Shown here in pieces: positions 9,029 to 16,301 of a stretch of DNA of 64,000 bases. The DNA comes from Roseomonas sp. (GTDB lineage: Bacteria; Pseudomonadota; Alphaproteobacteria; Acetobacterales; Acetobacteraceae). Every line of letters begins with the position of its first letter. The first letter of the stretch is position 1. The notes beneath the pieces are model-generated. The model did no database searches. It was given only the letters and a program-made list of their open reading frames with translations, and had not been told where the DNA came from. The stretch spans positions 372,001-436,000 of the forward strand of contig JADCER010000012.1 in the NCBI GenBank assembly GCA_020249925.1. The letters are read 5' to 3'. A program made the position numbers and the translations under genes.

Positions 9029-9772
9029 TTACGTCGCAGCGCTCAAGCGCCTGCCACGTCCGGCGAATTGCCGATCCACCATACGGCGATGCCAGATGAT
9101 CAGCGAAACACCCACGACCAACGGCACCGCCCACATGAAGGGATTCAGCGCCAATTCAGGGAAAATCCTGACAGAACCGAAAGCCATGAAGGCGGTGTAG
9201 ACCGAAATACCCGCGCCCACCAAAGCCTTGATATGTTCCTTGATCCAGGAACCTGGCCCCGGTTCGCGCGCCAGAAGAAACCAGAGATTCGTCCCCGCCG
9301 TCGCCAGCCCCACCATGCAAATGCCAATCATCAACGGTTGGCTAATCAGCCAGCCCTGCCAGGCGCAATTCAAGGATGCCGGAATCAGCGCATATTGCAG
9401 AAACAGATTGAGCCTGGTGCGATTCAATTCATGCCGGCGCTTGTTGCGAATGGAAAGCCAGCCATACCAGGCAAGGTTCACCGTCAGCAGCCCGGTCATC
9501 AGCATCATCCAGCCAAAAATGCCGCGGATGAAGGCCTCATCAAATCGGCCTTCCAGATGCGGGTGGGTTTCAATGGGTGCTGCCAGGGTCAGCAGACTCA
9601 TCATCATCGCCAAGCAGCCGGTAATCAGCAGCGCGAAGGTGAATACCTTGCCCCAGCGCGCATGATTGGCGCCGCCCTTCCGCCCAATCACGGGCACCCA
9701 GAAAGCAATGGCGCCAATGCTGCCCGTCACGATATGGGCGGCGACCAGCGCATGGAACAGGAAAAGGACCAT
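9029..9772 (-). CDS. Multi-pass membrane protein coupled to crtD, function unknown
   Basis: A protein of 247 residues with about seven hydrophobic segments. The N-terminal part (FHALVAAHIVTGSIGAIAFW, then a loop with NHARWGK) resembles DUF2306-type membrane proteins, including two His residues in the first helix; this resemblance is from memory. A GGGGAGG ribosome site precedes the ATG. Its stop is one base before the crtD start, and it is the first gene after the PpsR-like palindrome, so it should be regulated with carotenoid genes. The function is not known to me: pigment handling in the membrane, or a haem-binding electron carrier for the desaturases, are both only possibilities. Confidence 0.7.
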   Translation of the reverse strand: MVLFLFHALVAAHIVTGSIGAIAFWVPVIGRKGGANHARWGKVFTFALLITGCLAMMMSLLTLAAPIETHPHLEGRFDEAFIRGIFGWMMLMTGLLTVNLAWYGWLSIRNKRRHELNRTRLNLFLQYALIPASLNCAWQGWLISQPLMIGICMVGLATAGTNLWFLLAREPGPGSWIKEHIKALVGAGISVYTAFMAFGSVRIFPELALNPFMWAVPLVVGVSLIIWHRRMVDRQFAGRGRRLSAAT

Positions 9773-9794
9773 CCGAGCCTCCCCGGCTTTTGGG

Positions 9795-9812
9795 TGACAA
9801 TCGCACTTGACA
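9795..9812. promoter_or_regulatory. PpsR/CrtJ-like binding palindrome
   Basis: TGACAATCGCACTTGACA matches the family consensus TGTCAA-N6-TTGACA at 11 of 12 defined positions (A for T at the third). It lies in the 137-base gap between the divergent crtD-side operon and the P450 operon. PpsR/CrtJ represses bch, puf and crt promoters under oxygen or light in purple bacteria; use here is inferred. The right half-site TTGACA (9807-9812) also resembles a -35 box. Confidence 0.6.
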
Positions 9813-9909
9813 TATACTAATGTAAAGCATGGAAATCAGCCATGGCAGGTCAAGGATCGCTTCGCCCCTTTGCCCGCCCTTGCCTGGGCACAAGGCCGGG
9901 TAGGGCGCC

Positions 9910-11295
9910 ATGAATCATGTGCCCGCCTTCCGTGCCTTTGCGCCGCCGCGGTCGGAACCTCTGCCTGCGCTGATTGCACTCATGCGCTGCATGATCAGGG
10001 GCGATGGCGATCTGCTTTCGCTTTTGCCTGCTGAAGCCTATCGCATGCCGATCGGGCCGCTTGGCTATTCGCGCCGGTCCACCATCATCGTCAATCGCCC
10101 CGATTTGGTGCGCGAAGTGCTGACCGATCCCAAGGGCATTCTGCCCAAAAGCGATCTGATGGTGCATGCGCTGGACCCGCTGATTGGCGATTCGATCTTT
10201 GTTTCCTCTGGCGCAACCTGGCGGCGCCAGCGCGCCATGATTGACCCGGCCCTGACGATGATGCGCGTCAACCGCGCCTTTCCAGCGATGGAAGCCGGCG
10301 CGGCGGCGGCGGAAGCCACACTTTCCGATCATGCTGCGCGCGATACCCGCTTTTCACTTGATTTGATGATGAGCCACATGACTGCGGATATCATCTGCCG
10401 CACGGTGTTTTCCACCGGTCTTGAAACGCGTGTGGCGCATGAGGTGTTCGATGCCTTCACCGAATTCGAACATAGCGTCGCGCAGGTGGAAATTCGTCGG
10501 CTGATTTTTGATCGCGCCTGGAAGCGTATTCCGCAAAAGGAAAGCGTATTGAATGCCTGCCGCCTCATTCGCGGTTATCTTGGCGAATTGCTCGATACGC
10601 ATTTGGGTGATGGCGCCAGCAGCTTTGATGATATCGCAAGTGCCATCATTGCCGCGCATGATGTCGAAGGAAAAGCCTTCACGCGGGAGGAGCTGATTGA
10701 TCAACTCGGTGTGCTGTTCCTGGCCGGGCATGAAACCAGCGCCAGCGCCTTGACTTGGGTTTTCTATCTGCTCGCGACGCAACCCGCCTTGGTGGCGCGG
10801 CTGCGGGCTGAAGTTGATGAGGTTGTCGGTCCGGGGCCGATCCTGTTCGAACATACGCGTAAACTTCCATTCATTCGCAATGTGTTTCGTGAAACGCTGC
10901 GGCTTTATCCGCCTATCACCTTCCTGCCGCGCGTGGCCAATGAAGCCACGCGCATCGGTGATTATCCCGTGAAGAAGGGTGCGCTGATCATGGTGGCACC
11001 CTGGGTGCTGCATCGGCACCACGCCTATTGGCGCGATCCGCATCTATTCGACCCGGATCGCTTCCTGCCCGAACGCGAAGCGGAAATGACCGCCGGCGCC
11101 TATATCCCCTTTGGCATTGGCCCACGGGTTTGTGCGGGTGCCGCTTTTGCGCAGGTGGAGGCGGTGCTGCTGATTGCACGGCTGTTTCGGCAATTTGATT
11201 TCCACATCGAAGCGCCTGGTGATGTGCGCCCCGCCGCGCGGCTCACCACGCGCCCGGCGCGGCAGGTGATGTGCCGCGTCACCCGCGTTGCATGA
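9910..11295 (+). CDS. Cytochrome P450 in the carotenoid cluster
   Basis: A protein of 461 residues with no membrane anchor. The oxygen-binding I-helix motif AGHETSA is at about 272-278, the K-helix ETLRLYPP follows, and the haem-binding loop FGIGPRVCAG has Cys408 as thiolate ligand. It is a soluble or peripheral bacterial P450 needing separate redox partners, which are not in the window. It lies between crtD and crtC, divergent from the crtD operon across the PpsR-like site. Its TGA overlaps the ATG of the ATP-grasp gene. The location suggests oxidation of a carotenoid (hydroxylation, or methyl to carboxyl) but the sequence does not show the substrate. No P450 belongs to the standard spirilloxanthin route. 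Confidence 0.92.
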   Translation: MNHVPAFRAFAPPRSEPLPALIALMRCMIRGDGDLLSLLPAEAYRMPIGPLGYSRRSTIIVNRPDLVREVLTDPKGILPKSDLMVHALDPLIGDSIFVSSGATWRRQRAMIDPALTMMRVNRAFPAMEAGAAAAEATLSDHAARDTRFSLDLMMSHMTADIICRTVFSTGLETRVAHEVFDAFTEFEHSVAQVEIRRLIFDRAWKRIPQKESVLNACRLIRGYLGELLDTHLGDGASSFDDIASAIIAAHDVEGKAFTREELIDQLGVLFLAGHETSASALTWVFYLLATQPALVARLRAEVDEVVGPGPILFEHTRKLPFIRNVFRETLRLYPPITFLPRVANEATRIGDYPVKKGALIMVAPWVLHRHHAYWRDPHLFDPDRFLPEREAEMTAGAYIPFGIGPRVCAGAAFAQVEAVLLIARLFRQFDFHIEAPGDVRPAARLTTRPARQVMCRVTRVA

Positions 11296-12416
11296 CAGGC
11301 AATCTGCTGCTGACCCTTGGCCGCCTGCCCAAGGCGCTGGATGTGGCGCGCGGTTTTGCCGATCTTGGTTGGCGTGTGGTGGTGGCGGAACCCTTCAAGC
11401 GCCATCTGGCAGGCGCATCCCGCGCGGTGGCGCAAAGCCATCGCGTGACGGCACCGGCGGAAGACAAGCAGGCCTATTTGGCTGACCTCAGGCGCATCAT
11501 CGCAGATGAGAAGATTGATCTTGTCGTGCCGGTTTCGGAAGAAACCATGCATGTCGCCTTCCTGCGCGAAAGCCTTCCCACCACCACGCGGCTTTTCACC
11601 ATGCCGCCTGAAATCCTGCTTCGTCTGCACAGCAAGCATGGCTTCGCGCAGCAGGCTGCCGCCTGGGGGCTTGCGGTGCCGGAAACCTATGCGCTGGGCG
11701 ATCCATCAGCCCAGGCTTTGGCGCGATCCGGCCCGGTGGTGATCAAGCCGGTGCATTCCTGTTCCGGTCGTGGGGTGCGGCTTTTGCCGGCCGGTGCCGA
11801 ATTACCCGCGCCTGATCCCGCCATTCCCGCCATTGTGCAGCGCTGCGTGATCGGCGCGGAATATAGTTCTTGCTCCATCGCGCATGATGGTCGCGTGGCC
11901 TCCACCGTCATCTATCGCGCGGCGCAGAAATCAGGCTCGGTCGCGGTGGCGTTTGAACGGGTGGAACATCCAGCGATTGTCGATTGGATCACGCGCTTCA
12001 TCGCCGCGGCAAATTGGACCGGCTTTATCGCCTTCGACATCATGGTGGATGAAACCGGCCAGCCCTGGGGCATTGAATGCAATCCGCGCACAACAAGCGG
12101 CCTGCATTTCTGGGAACGCGCCGATATTGCGCGCGCCGTACTGGAACCGGGTTTCATCCCGCGCTACCGGCCTGAGGCACGTTTGCAGCAATTCTATTCC
12201 GCGCTGACAGAAACACAGATGTCGCTGTTCCGGCGTGGTCCGTTTCGCGAGAATCTGCGCCAGCTATTCTCCACGCGCGATGTCAGCTGGGACCGGCGGG
12301 ACCCCATGCCCTTCCTGACCATGACTGCAACTTCCTGGCCCATCATCCGCATGGCCATGGCGCGCGGTGCGACGTTTGGGGAGGTCGCGACGCTTGATGT
12401 CGGCTGGTACGATTAG
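11292..12416 (+). CDS. ATP-grasp ligase, substrate unknown
   Basis: A protein of 374 residues. The start is set at the ATGA overlap with the P450 stop rather than at the upstream ATG 11271. The N-terminal half is a Rossmann-like pre-ATP-grasp domain (LLLTLGRLPKALDVARGF, then DLVVPVSEETMHVA). The ATP-grasp core includes GPVVIKPVHSCSGRGVRL (nucleotide-binding Lys and glycine loop), FDIMVDETG and GIECNPRTTSG (Mg-binding Glu and Asn). Such enzymes join a carboxylate to an amine or thiol through an acyl-phosphate. Coupling to a P450 within a crt cluster suggests ligation of an oxidised pigment or lipid acid; this is inference. The 3' end overlaps the convergent crtC end by four bases. Confidence 0.85.
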   Translation: MTGNLLLTLGRLPKALDVARGFADLGWRVVVAEPFKRHLAGASRAVAQSHRVTAPAEDKQAYLADLRRIIADEKIDLVVPVSEETMHVAFLRESLPTTTRLFTMPPEILLRLHSKHGFAQQAAAWGLAVPETYALGDPSAQALARSGPVVIKPVHSCSGRGVRLLPAGAELPAPDPAIPAIVQRCVIGAEYSSCSIAHDGRVASTVIYRAAQKSGSVAVAFERVEHPAIVDWITRFIAAANWTGFIAFDIMVDETGQPWGIECNPRTTSGLHFWERADIARAVLEPGFIPRYRPEARLQQFYSALTETQMSLFRRGPFRENLRQLFSTRDVSWDRRDPMPFLTMTATSWPIIRMAMARGATFGEVATLDVGWYD

Positions 12417-13378
12417 CCGCGTGCGCGCGGCACCCTGAAGGGCAGCATCAGCGCCTGCACCGCCAGATTATCAAAACGGTTCAGCGCCAGGCTTTCATGC
12501 ACTGCAATGGCATTCTGCCCCAAAAGCCGCGTGCGAATTTCGGATCGCGTATAAAACGGCGCATCCACCAAGGCGCGCACCAGCTCTGCCTTGCCATCCT
12601 CAGACCGAGTTGGACGCGCCACACGCCAAAGCCCGGGCGGCATCATGGCTGGCGCGGGGATAGGCATATCGGCGACTTCCCCCGCGCGGTTCACATGCAG
12701 GGCCAAGGATTGCTCTGAACCATCGCGCCGCGATGCATTGTATAAAATCGCGGTGGCTTCCGGCATTGGCGCGCGGCACCAATCCCAGAACAGGAAATCC
12801 TCCTCCAGCGGTGCGATACCTGTATTCGTGTCGAAATAGGAAAAGCCGGACCAGCGCAGCGCGGGATTGTCGAAAGCCACTTCCACGCGCGAACGGGGGG
12901 CGATTGGCTGCCAATGATGCCGCCCCGCACCATCCAACCGAAACGCCCGATGCGATAGCGCTTCAGGATAAAGCGTCACGCGCCCGCGCAACTTGCCCGG
13001 CACAGGGGCGGTTACTTCCGCAAGATCAACCACCAGCTTATTGCCATCCCAGCGCATGGCACTCGGGCCGATTTGCAGAAAATCAGCACCGCGCCTGAGC
13101 GCACCACGCGGGCGATCCGTCATCGCCCAGCGCGCCGGCTTGCCGTAAAGCGCCACATGCATGCAGCAATGGTTCAGCGGATCGCCGCCGCCACCGCGCC
13201 GCGCAAAGGCATACCAGGGGGAAAACACCGTGCCCAGAAAGGCAATGATGGTGATCCCATGCGCACCATCATCGGAAAGCGCATCCAGATACCACCAGCG
13301 ATAGCCGCGCTGCGCAACGGGCAGGGTGAAATCCAGCCCGGTGGCATTCAAATTCTCATTCATTGCAAAAGCCGCCAT
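12413..13378 (-). CDS. crtC: Carotenoid 1,2-hydratase / hydroxyneurosporene synthase (CrtC)
   Basis: A protein of 321 residues. The family signature FSPWYAFARR is near residue 50-60, and the LDALSDDG, WSGFSYFDTNTG and DFLFWDW segments are typical of CrtC. It adds water to the psi-end 1,2 double bond of neurosporene or lycopene, the first committed step to spheroidene or spirilloxanthin carotenoids, before CrtD. ATG 13378 is used; an ATG five codons later (MNENLNAT) is possible. The gene is convergent with the ATP-grasp ligase and follows the aldolase on the same strand after a GC-rich hairpin. Confidence 0.93.
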   Translation of the reverse strand: MAAFAMNENLNATGLDFTLPVAQRGYRWWYLDALSDDGAHGITIIAFLGTVFSPWYAFARRGGGGDPLNHCCMHVALYGKPARWAMTDRPRGALRRGADFLQIGPSAMRWDGNKLVVDLAEVTAPVPGKLRGRVTLYPEALSHRAFRLDGAGRHHWQPIAPRSRVEVAFDNPALRWSGFSYFDTNTGIAPLEEDFLFWDWCRAPMPEATAILYNASRRDGSEQSLALHVNRAGEVADMPIPAPAMMPPGLWRVARPTRSEDGKAELVRALVDAPFYTRSEIRTRLLGQNAIAVHESLALNRFDNLAVQALMLPFRVPRARG

Positions 13379-13418
13379 GTCACGCGGCCATTTCCGCCCG
13401 CATTGCCTTGCGGGTCAA

Positions 13419-13442
13419 GCCGGGCGGCGCGCACCGCCCGGC
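13419..13442 (-). terminator. GC-rich hairpin between aldolase gene and crtC
   Basis: GCCGGGCGG (13419-13427) pairs with CCGCCCGGC (13434-13442), loop of six. It lies just after the aldolase stop. The T run is poor, so termination may be partial or rho-assisted. Confidence 0.5.
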
Positions 13443-13451
13443 GCGCCGGCC

Positions 13452-14372
13452 TCAGGCCTTGCCCTTATAGACCTCGATCATTTGGCCGAGCAGCTTCAGC
13501 GCCTCATCCTTCGGGCGCTGGAAGGCGTTGCGACCAACGATGGAGCCATTGCCGCCGCCAGCATGAATGGCGCGCGCTTCAGCCAGCAACGCATCCGTGC
13601 CCTTCGCCTCACCGCCCGAGAACACCACCAGGCGACGACCATTGAAGCAGGCCTGCACCACATGGCTGATGCGCTTGGTAAGATCGCTGCCGTCAATCTT
13701 GCGCTCGATATAAACCTTCTTGGCCGCATCCAGGCTCAGCACATCGGTGGGCGGCTTCACCTTGATGATATGCGCGCCCATCAGCGCAGCCATGTGGGCG
13801 GCATAGGCGCAGATGTCGAAGGCGGTTTCGCCATTCTTGTCCAGCATCGGCCCACGCGGATAGGACCACACAACCACGGCAAGCCCCGCCGCTTTGGCTT
13901 CTTCTGCCAATTCGCGGAGTTCTTCCATCATCTCAAACTGGTATTCGGATGAAGGGTAGATCGTGAAGCCAATCGCCGAACACCCAAGGCGGAGCGCATC
14001 GGCCACGCTGCCGGTCACGGCCTGATCCTTGGTGGTGGAAAGGCTATTGGATGAATTGACCTTCAGGATGGTCGGGATGGCACCCGCGAAAGTGGCAGCA
14101 CCCGCTTCAATCATGCCAAGCGGCGCAGCATAGGCATTCAGGCCCGCTTCAATCGCCAATTCGAAATGATAATGCGGATCATAGGCCGCAGGATTGGGCG
14201 CGAAGGACCGCGCCGGGCCGTGCTCAAAACCCTGATCCACCGGCAGGATGACCATGCGCCCCGTGCCGCCCAGCTTTCCTTCCATCAGGATGCGGGCGAG
14301 ATTCGCCTTGGTGCCGGGTGTGTCGCTTTCATACCAGGAGAGGATTTCCTTCACGCGGCGCGTCAGCTTCAT
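13452..14372 (-). CDS. Class I fructose-bisphosphate aldolase, DhnA/FbaB type
   Basis: A protein of 306 residues. It belongs to the archaeal-type class I aldolases: ILPVDQGFEHGP near the N-terminus, AAPLGMIEAGA in the middle, and AHIIKVKPPTD carrying the expected Schiff-base lysine. The phosphate-binding GGGNGSIVGRNAFQRP is near the C-terminus. It cleaves fructose-1,6-bisphosphate in glycolysis or works in reverse in gluconeogenesis, without a metal. AAGGAACCC precedes the ATG. It appears to be a single-gene unit bordering the photosynthesis cluster. Confidence 0.93.
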   Translation of the reverse strand: MKLTRRVKEILSWYESDTPGTKANLARILMEGKLGGTGRMVILPVDQGFEHGPARSFAPNPAAYDPHYHFELAIEAGLNAYAAPLGMIEAGAATFAGAIPTILKVNSSNSLSTTKDQAVTGSVADALRLGCSAIGFTIYPSSEYQFEMMEELRELAEEAKAAGLAVVVWSYPRGPMLDKNGETAFDICAYAAHMAALMGAHIIKVKPPTDVLSLDAAKKVYIERKIDGSDLTKRISHVVQACFNGRRLVVFSGGEAKGTDALLAEARAIHAGGGNGSIVGRNAFQRPKDEALKLLGQMIEVYKGKA

Positions 14373-14444
14373 CTTGGGTTCCTTTTCATTGCTCGAAGGG
14401 CGGGTGCGGCGATAGCGCAGCCGGGATTGCCTGTCACGGGTGAG

Positions 14445-14894
14445 TTATCTCGGCTGATCCTGTGGCGGGACTGTGGCGAAAAGCGCCGCCAGACGCCGCT
14501 GATCATCCCGCTGGCGCGGATCAAGCGCGCCCAGATCCAGCGCTTCCGGTCTGGTGCCCAGAACCTCTGCCCCGGCTTCGGCGGCAGCCCCCAGCACGCT
14601 GGCCGCTGATGGGTGCCCCAGATCGAAAATCACCAGCTTGAAGCCAGCGCGCAACGCCGCCAGCGCGGCCCCAGGGGCTGCGGCGCAATCCAGCGCGACG
14701 GTGAAGGGCGCGCCGGGATGCTCGGCCGCCGCCTGGTCCAGAACCGCCTTGAACCACCCCGGCCCTGCATTCAGCGCGGCCCCGGGCGCCGAGAGCAGCA
14801 GCACGGGCCGGCCAGCCGCAGCGCTGAGCGCCCATGCGGCGTGTCCGCGCCCATGCACCACCACCGCCGGCAGCTTCAGAAACGCCTTTACCAT
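14445..14894 (-). CDS. Conserved hypothetical protein divergent from zapA operon
   Basis: A protein of 149 residues using the ATG at 14894 (MVKAFLKLPAVVVHGRG). A longer reading to 15155 would run through the divergent DUF4164-like gene and is not credible. It is Ala/Leu-rich with a regular alpha/beta rhythm (PVLLLSAPGAAL, FTVALDCAAAPG, LVIFDLGHPSA), suggesting a small Rossmann-like fold. No catalytic motif or signal peptide is seen. It faces the zapA operon head to head across 82 bases that carry a 9-bp inverted repeat. Function unknown. Confidence 0.7.
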   Translation of the reverse strand: MVKAFLKLPAVVVHGRGHAAWALSAAAGRPVLLLSAPGAALNAGPGWFKAVLDQAAAEHPGAPFTVALDCAAAPGAALAALRAGFKLVIFDLGHPSAASVLGAAAEAGAEVLGTRPEALDLGALDPRQRDDQRRLAALFATVPPQDQPR

Positions 14895-14976
14895 TGACCC
14901 AGAGGCCTTTGCATGCCAAGCATTTCGCCTATCACTTAGCCGCAAGGGCCTCTGGCGCCAAGGCATTTGGAAAAGC

Positions 14977-15183
14977 ATGAGCGAGCAGCAAGCTGACACA
15001 ATGGGGGCGGCGATGGTCCGGCTGGAAGCAGCCTTGGATCGCTTGAGCCGCGCCGTGGAAGCCCGCCGCGCTGCCACCCCGCCCAGTGAAGGCGATATGG
15101 TGCCGAAAGCGGCCGTGGCTGCGCTCGCCAACCGGCTCGATGCCACCATTGCCAAGGTGCGCAGCCTTGAGGATCAGGGCTGA
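14977..15183 (+). CDS. Small coiled-coil protein upstream of zapA (DUF4164-like)
   Basis: A protein of 68 residues starting MSEQQADTMGAAMVRLEAAL. It is predicted to be almost entirely helical with heptad-like Leu/Val spacing (MVRLEAALDRLSRAV, ALANRLDATIAKVRSLE). It shares one base with zapA (TGATG at 15181-15185). Small proteins of this kind (DUF4164, from memory) commonly precede zapA in alphaproteobacteria, so a role at the division ring or as a ZapA partner is plausible but unproven. Confidence 0.8.
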   Translation: MSEQQADTMGAAMVRLEAALDRLSRAVEARRAATPPSEGDMVPKAAVAALANRLDATIAKVRSLEDQG

Positions 15184-15518
15184 TGGCGCAGGTCACCGTC
15201 CGTGTCGGCGGCTATGCCCATCCGGTGGCCTGCCAGGATGGCCAGGAAAAGCACCTGACCAATATGGCGGCCGAGGTGGATAAGCGCATTTCCGCGCTCA
15301 AGGCCATGGGCATCCAATTCGGCGAAACCCGCATGCTGCTGCTGGCCGCCCTGCAATTGGCCGATGAGGCGATGGACCTGAAGGCGGAAAATGATGCGCT
15401 GAAGGCCGGCGGCGCCGTTGCTGGCGAAGGGCCCGTGGCTGACCCGGAACTTGCCGATGGGCTGATACGGCTCGCGGAAAAGCTTGAGGCCATTGCCGCG
15501 CGGCTTGAGGAAGCCTAA
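15183..15518 (+). CDS. zapA: Cell division protein ZapA
   Basis: A protein of 111 residues. The N-terminal VTVRVGGYAHPVAC beta segment and the following helices (NMAAEVDKRISALK, MLLLAALQLADEAMDLKAEN) are the ZapA fold. The C-terminal half is a long coiled coil that gives the dimer and tetramer. ZapA bundles FtsZ filaments at midcell. The gene is translationally coupled to the small helical protein upstream. A 6S RNA gene and fau follow, the standard alphaproteobacterial order zapA-ssrS-fau. Confidence 0.93.
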   Translation: MAQVTVRVGGYAHPVACQDGQEKHLTNMAAEVDKRISALKAMGIQFGETRMLLLAALQLADEAMDLKAENDALKAGGAVAGEGPVADPELADGLIRLAEKLEAIAARLEEA

Positions 15519-15522
15519 CTAG

Positions 15523-15687
15523 AGGCTGCGGGGCTGCCAGGTGCGCCAGGCAATTCATCCCCGGGGCCAATGCACATCCTCCGGGAGCTGGCTCTGTCCG
15601 GGCCGTGGTTCGGGTATCTGGCGCCCACCTGCTGACGCAGGCCTTGGGAGGATGATAGGCCAGCGGCCATGGTGGCTCCGCACTCCT
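15523..15687 (+). ncRNA. ssrS: 6S RNA (SsrS)
   Basis: Called from synteny and structure. It fills the 189-base gap between zapA and fau, the classic site of 6S RNA. A closing stem forms from AGG and TGCGG at 15523-15531 against CCGCA and CCT at 15678-15687. An inner stem pairs CATCCTCC (15564-15571) with GGAGGATG (15647-15654), leaving a large central bubble like an open promoter. 6S RNA binds the housekeeping sigma holoenzyme and dampens transcription in stationary phase. Ends are approximate. Confidence 0.75.
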
Positions 15688-15707
15688 TTCACCAGCAGGA
15701 ATCCCGC

Positions 15708-16301
15708 GTGACCGAGGCCCCAGCCGCCGCATCGGATGTTGTTCTGCAGGCAGCCAAGGTCGCGGCGCGCAAACTGGCGCGCGCCAGGCGGGCCGGGCTT
15801 ACCAATGCCGCAGCGCCGGCGCGGCTGGCGGAAGCTGTTCTGGCCCAATACGCCCCACCGCCGGGCGCCATCATCGCCGGCTATTGGCCCATGGGGGATG
15901 AGATGGACCCGCGCCCCCTGATGCTGGCCTTGGCCGCACGCGGGCATGCGCTGGCGTTGCCGGTAACCCCACCGCGCGGCCAGCCGCTGGCCTTCCTCGC
16001 CTGGGCGCCCGGTGCGGCGCTGCGGTCTGGCCCGCTTGGCACATCGGAACCTGTCGCTGGCGAGGAACTGCGCCCTGATGTGCTGCTCGTGCCGCTTTTG
16101 GCCTTTGACCGCGCCGGGCGGCGGCTTGGCTATGGCGGGGGGTATTATGACTGCACGCTTGCTGCGCTGCCGGGTGCAAAAGCCATCGGCATCGCTTATG
16201 CGGGGCAGGAAATGCCCGAAGTGCCGGCGGGGCCGCAGGATTTCCGCCTGCCCCTGATCGCCACCGAAGCGGGTGTCATTGTTTGTGGAGACCCTGTGTG
16301 A
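15708..16301 (+). CDS. fau: 5-formyltetrahydrofolate cyclo-ligase
   Basis: A protein of 197 residues from the GTG at 15708, which has AGGA eight bases upstream. The in-frame ATG at 15669 would start inside the 6S RNA and is rejected. Family motifs include GYWPMGDEMDPRPL and the C-terminal DRAGRRLGYGGGYYD phosphate/ATP loop. The enzyme turns 5-formyl-THF into 5,10-methenyl-THF with ATP hydrolysis. Its 3' end overlaps the next gene by four bases (GTGA at 16298-16301). Confidence 0.92.
   Translation: MTEAPAAASDVVLQAAKVAARKLARARRAGLTNAAAPARLAEAVLAQYAPPPGAIIAGYWPMGDEMDPRPLMLALAARGHALALPVTPPRGQPLAFLAWAPGAALRSGPLGTSEPVAGEELRPDVLLVPLLAFDRAGRRLGYGGGYYDCTLAALPGAKAIGIAYAGQEMPEVPAGPQDFRLPLIATEAGVIVCGDPV

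Noticed and set aside
14895-15155. N-terminal extension of the minus-strand gene at 14445
   Set aside because: It would run through the divergent 68-residue gene before zapA; ATG 14894 gives a sensible N-terminus.
15669-15707. Upstream ATG start for fau
   Set aside because: It lies inside the 6S RNA; GTG 15708 has a correctly spaced AGGA and removes residues not typical of the family.
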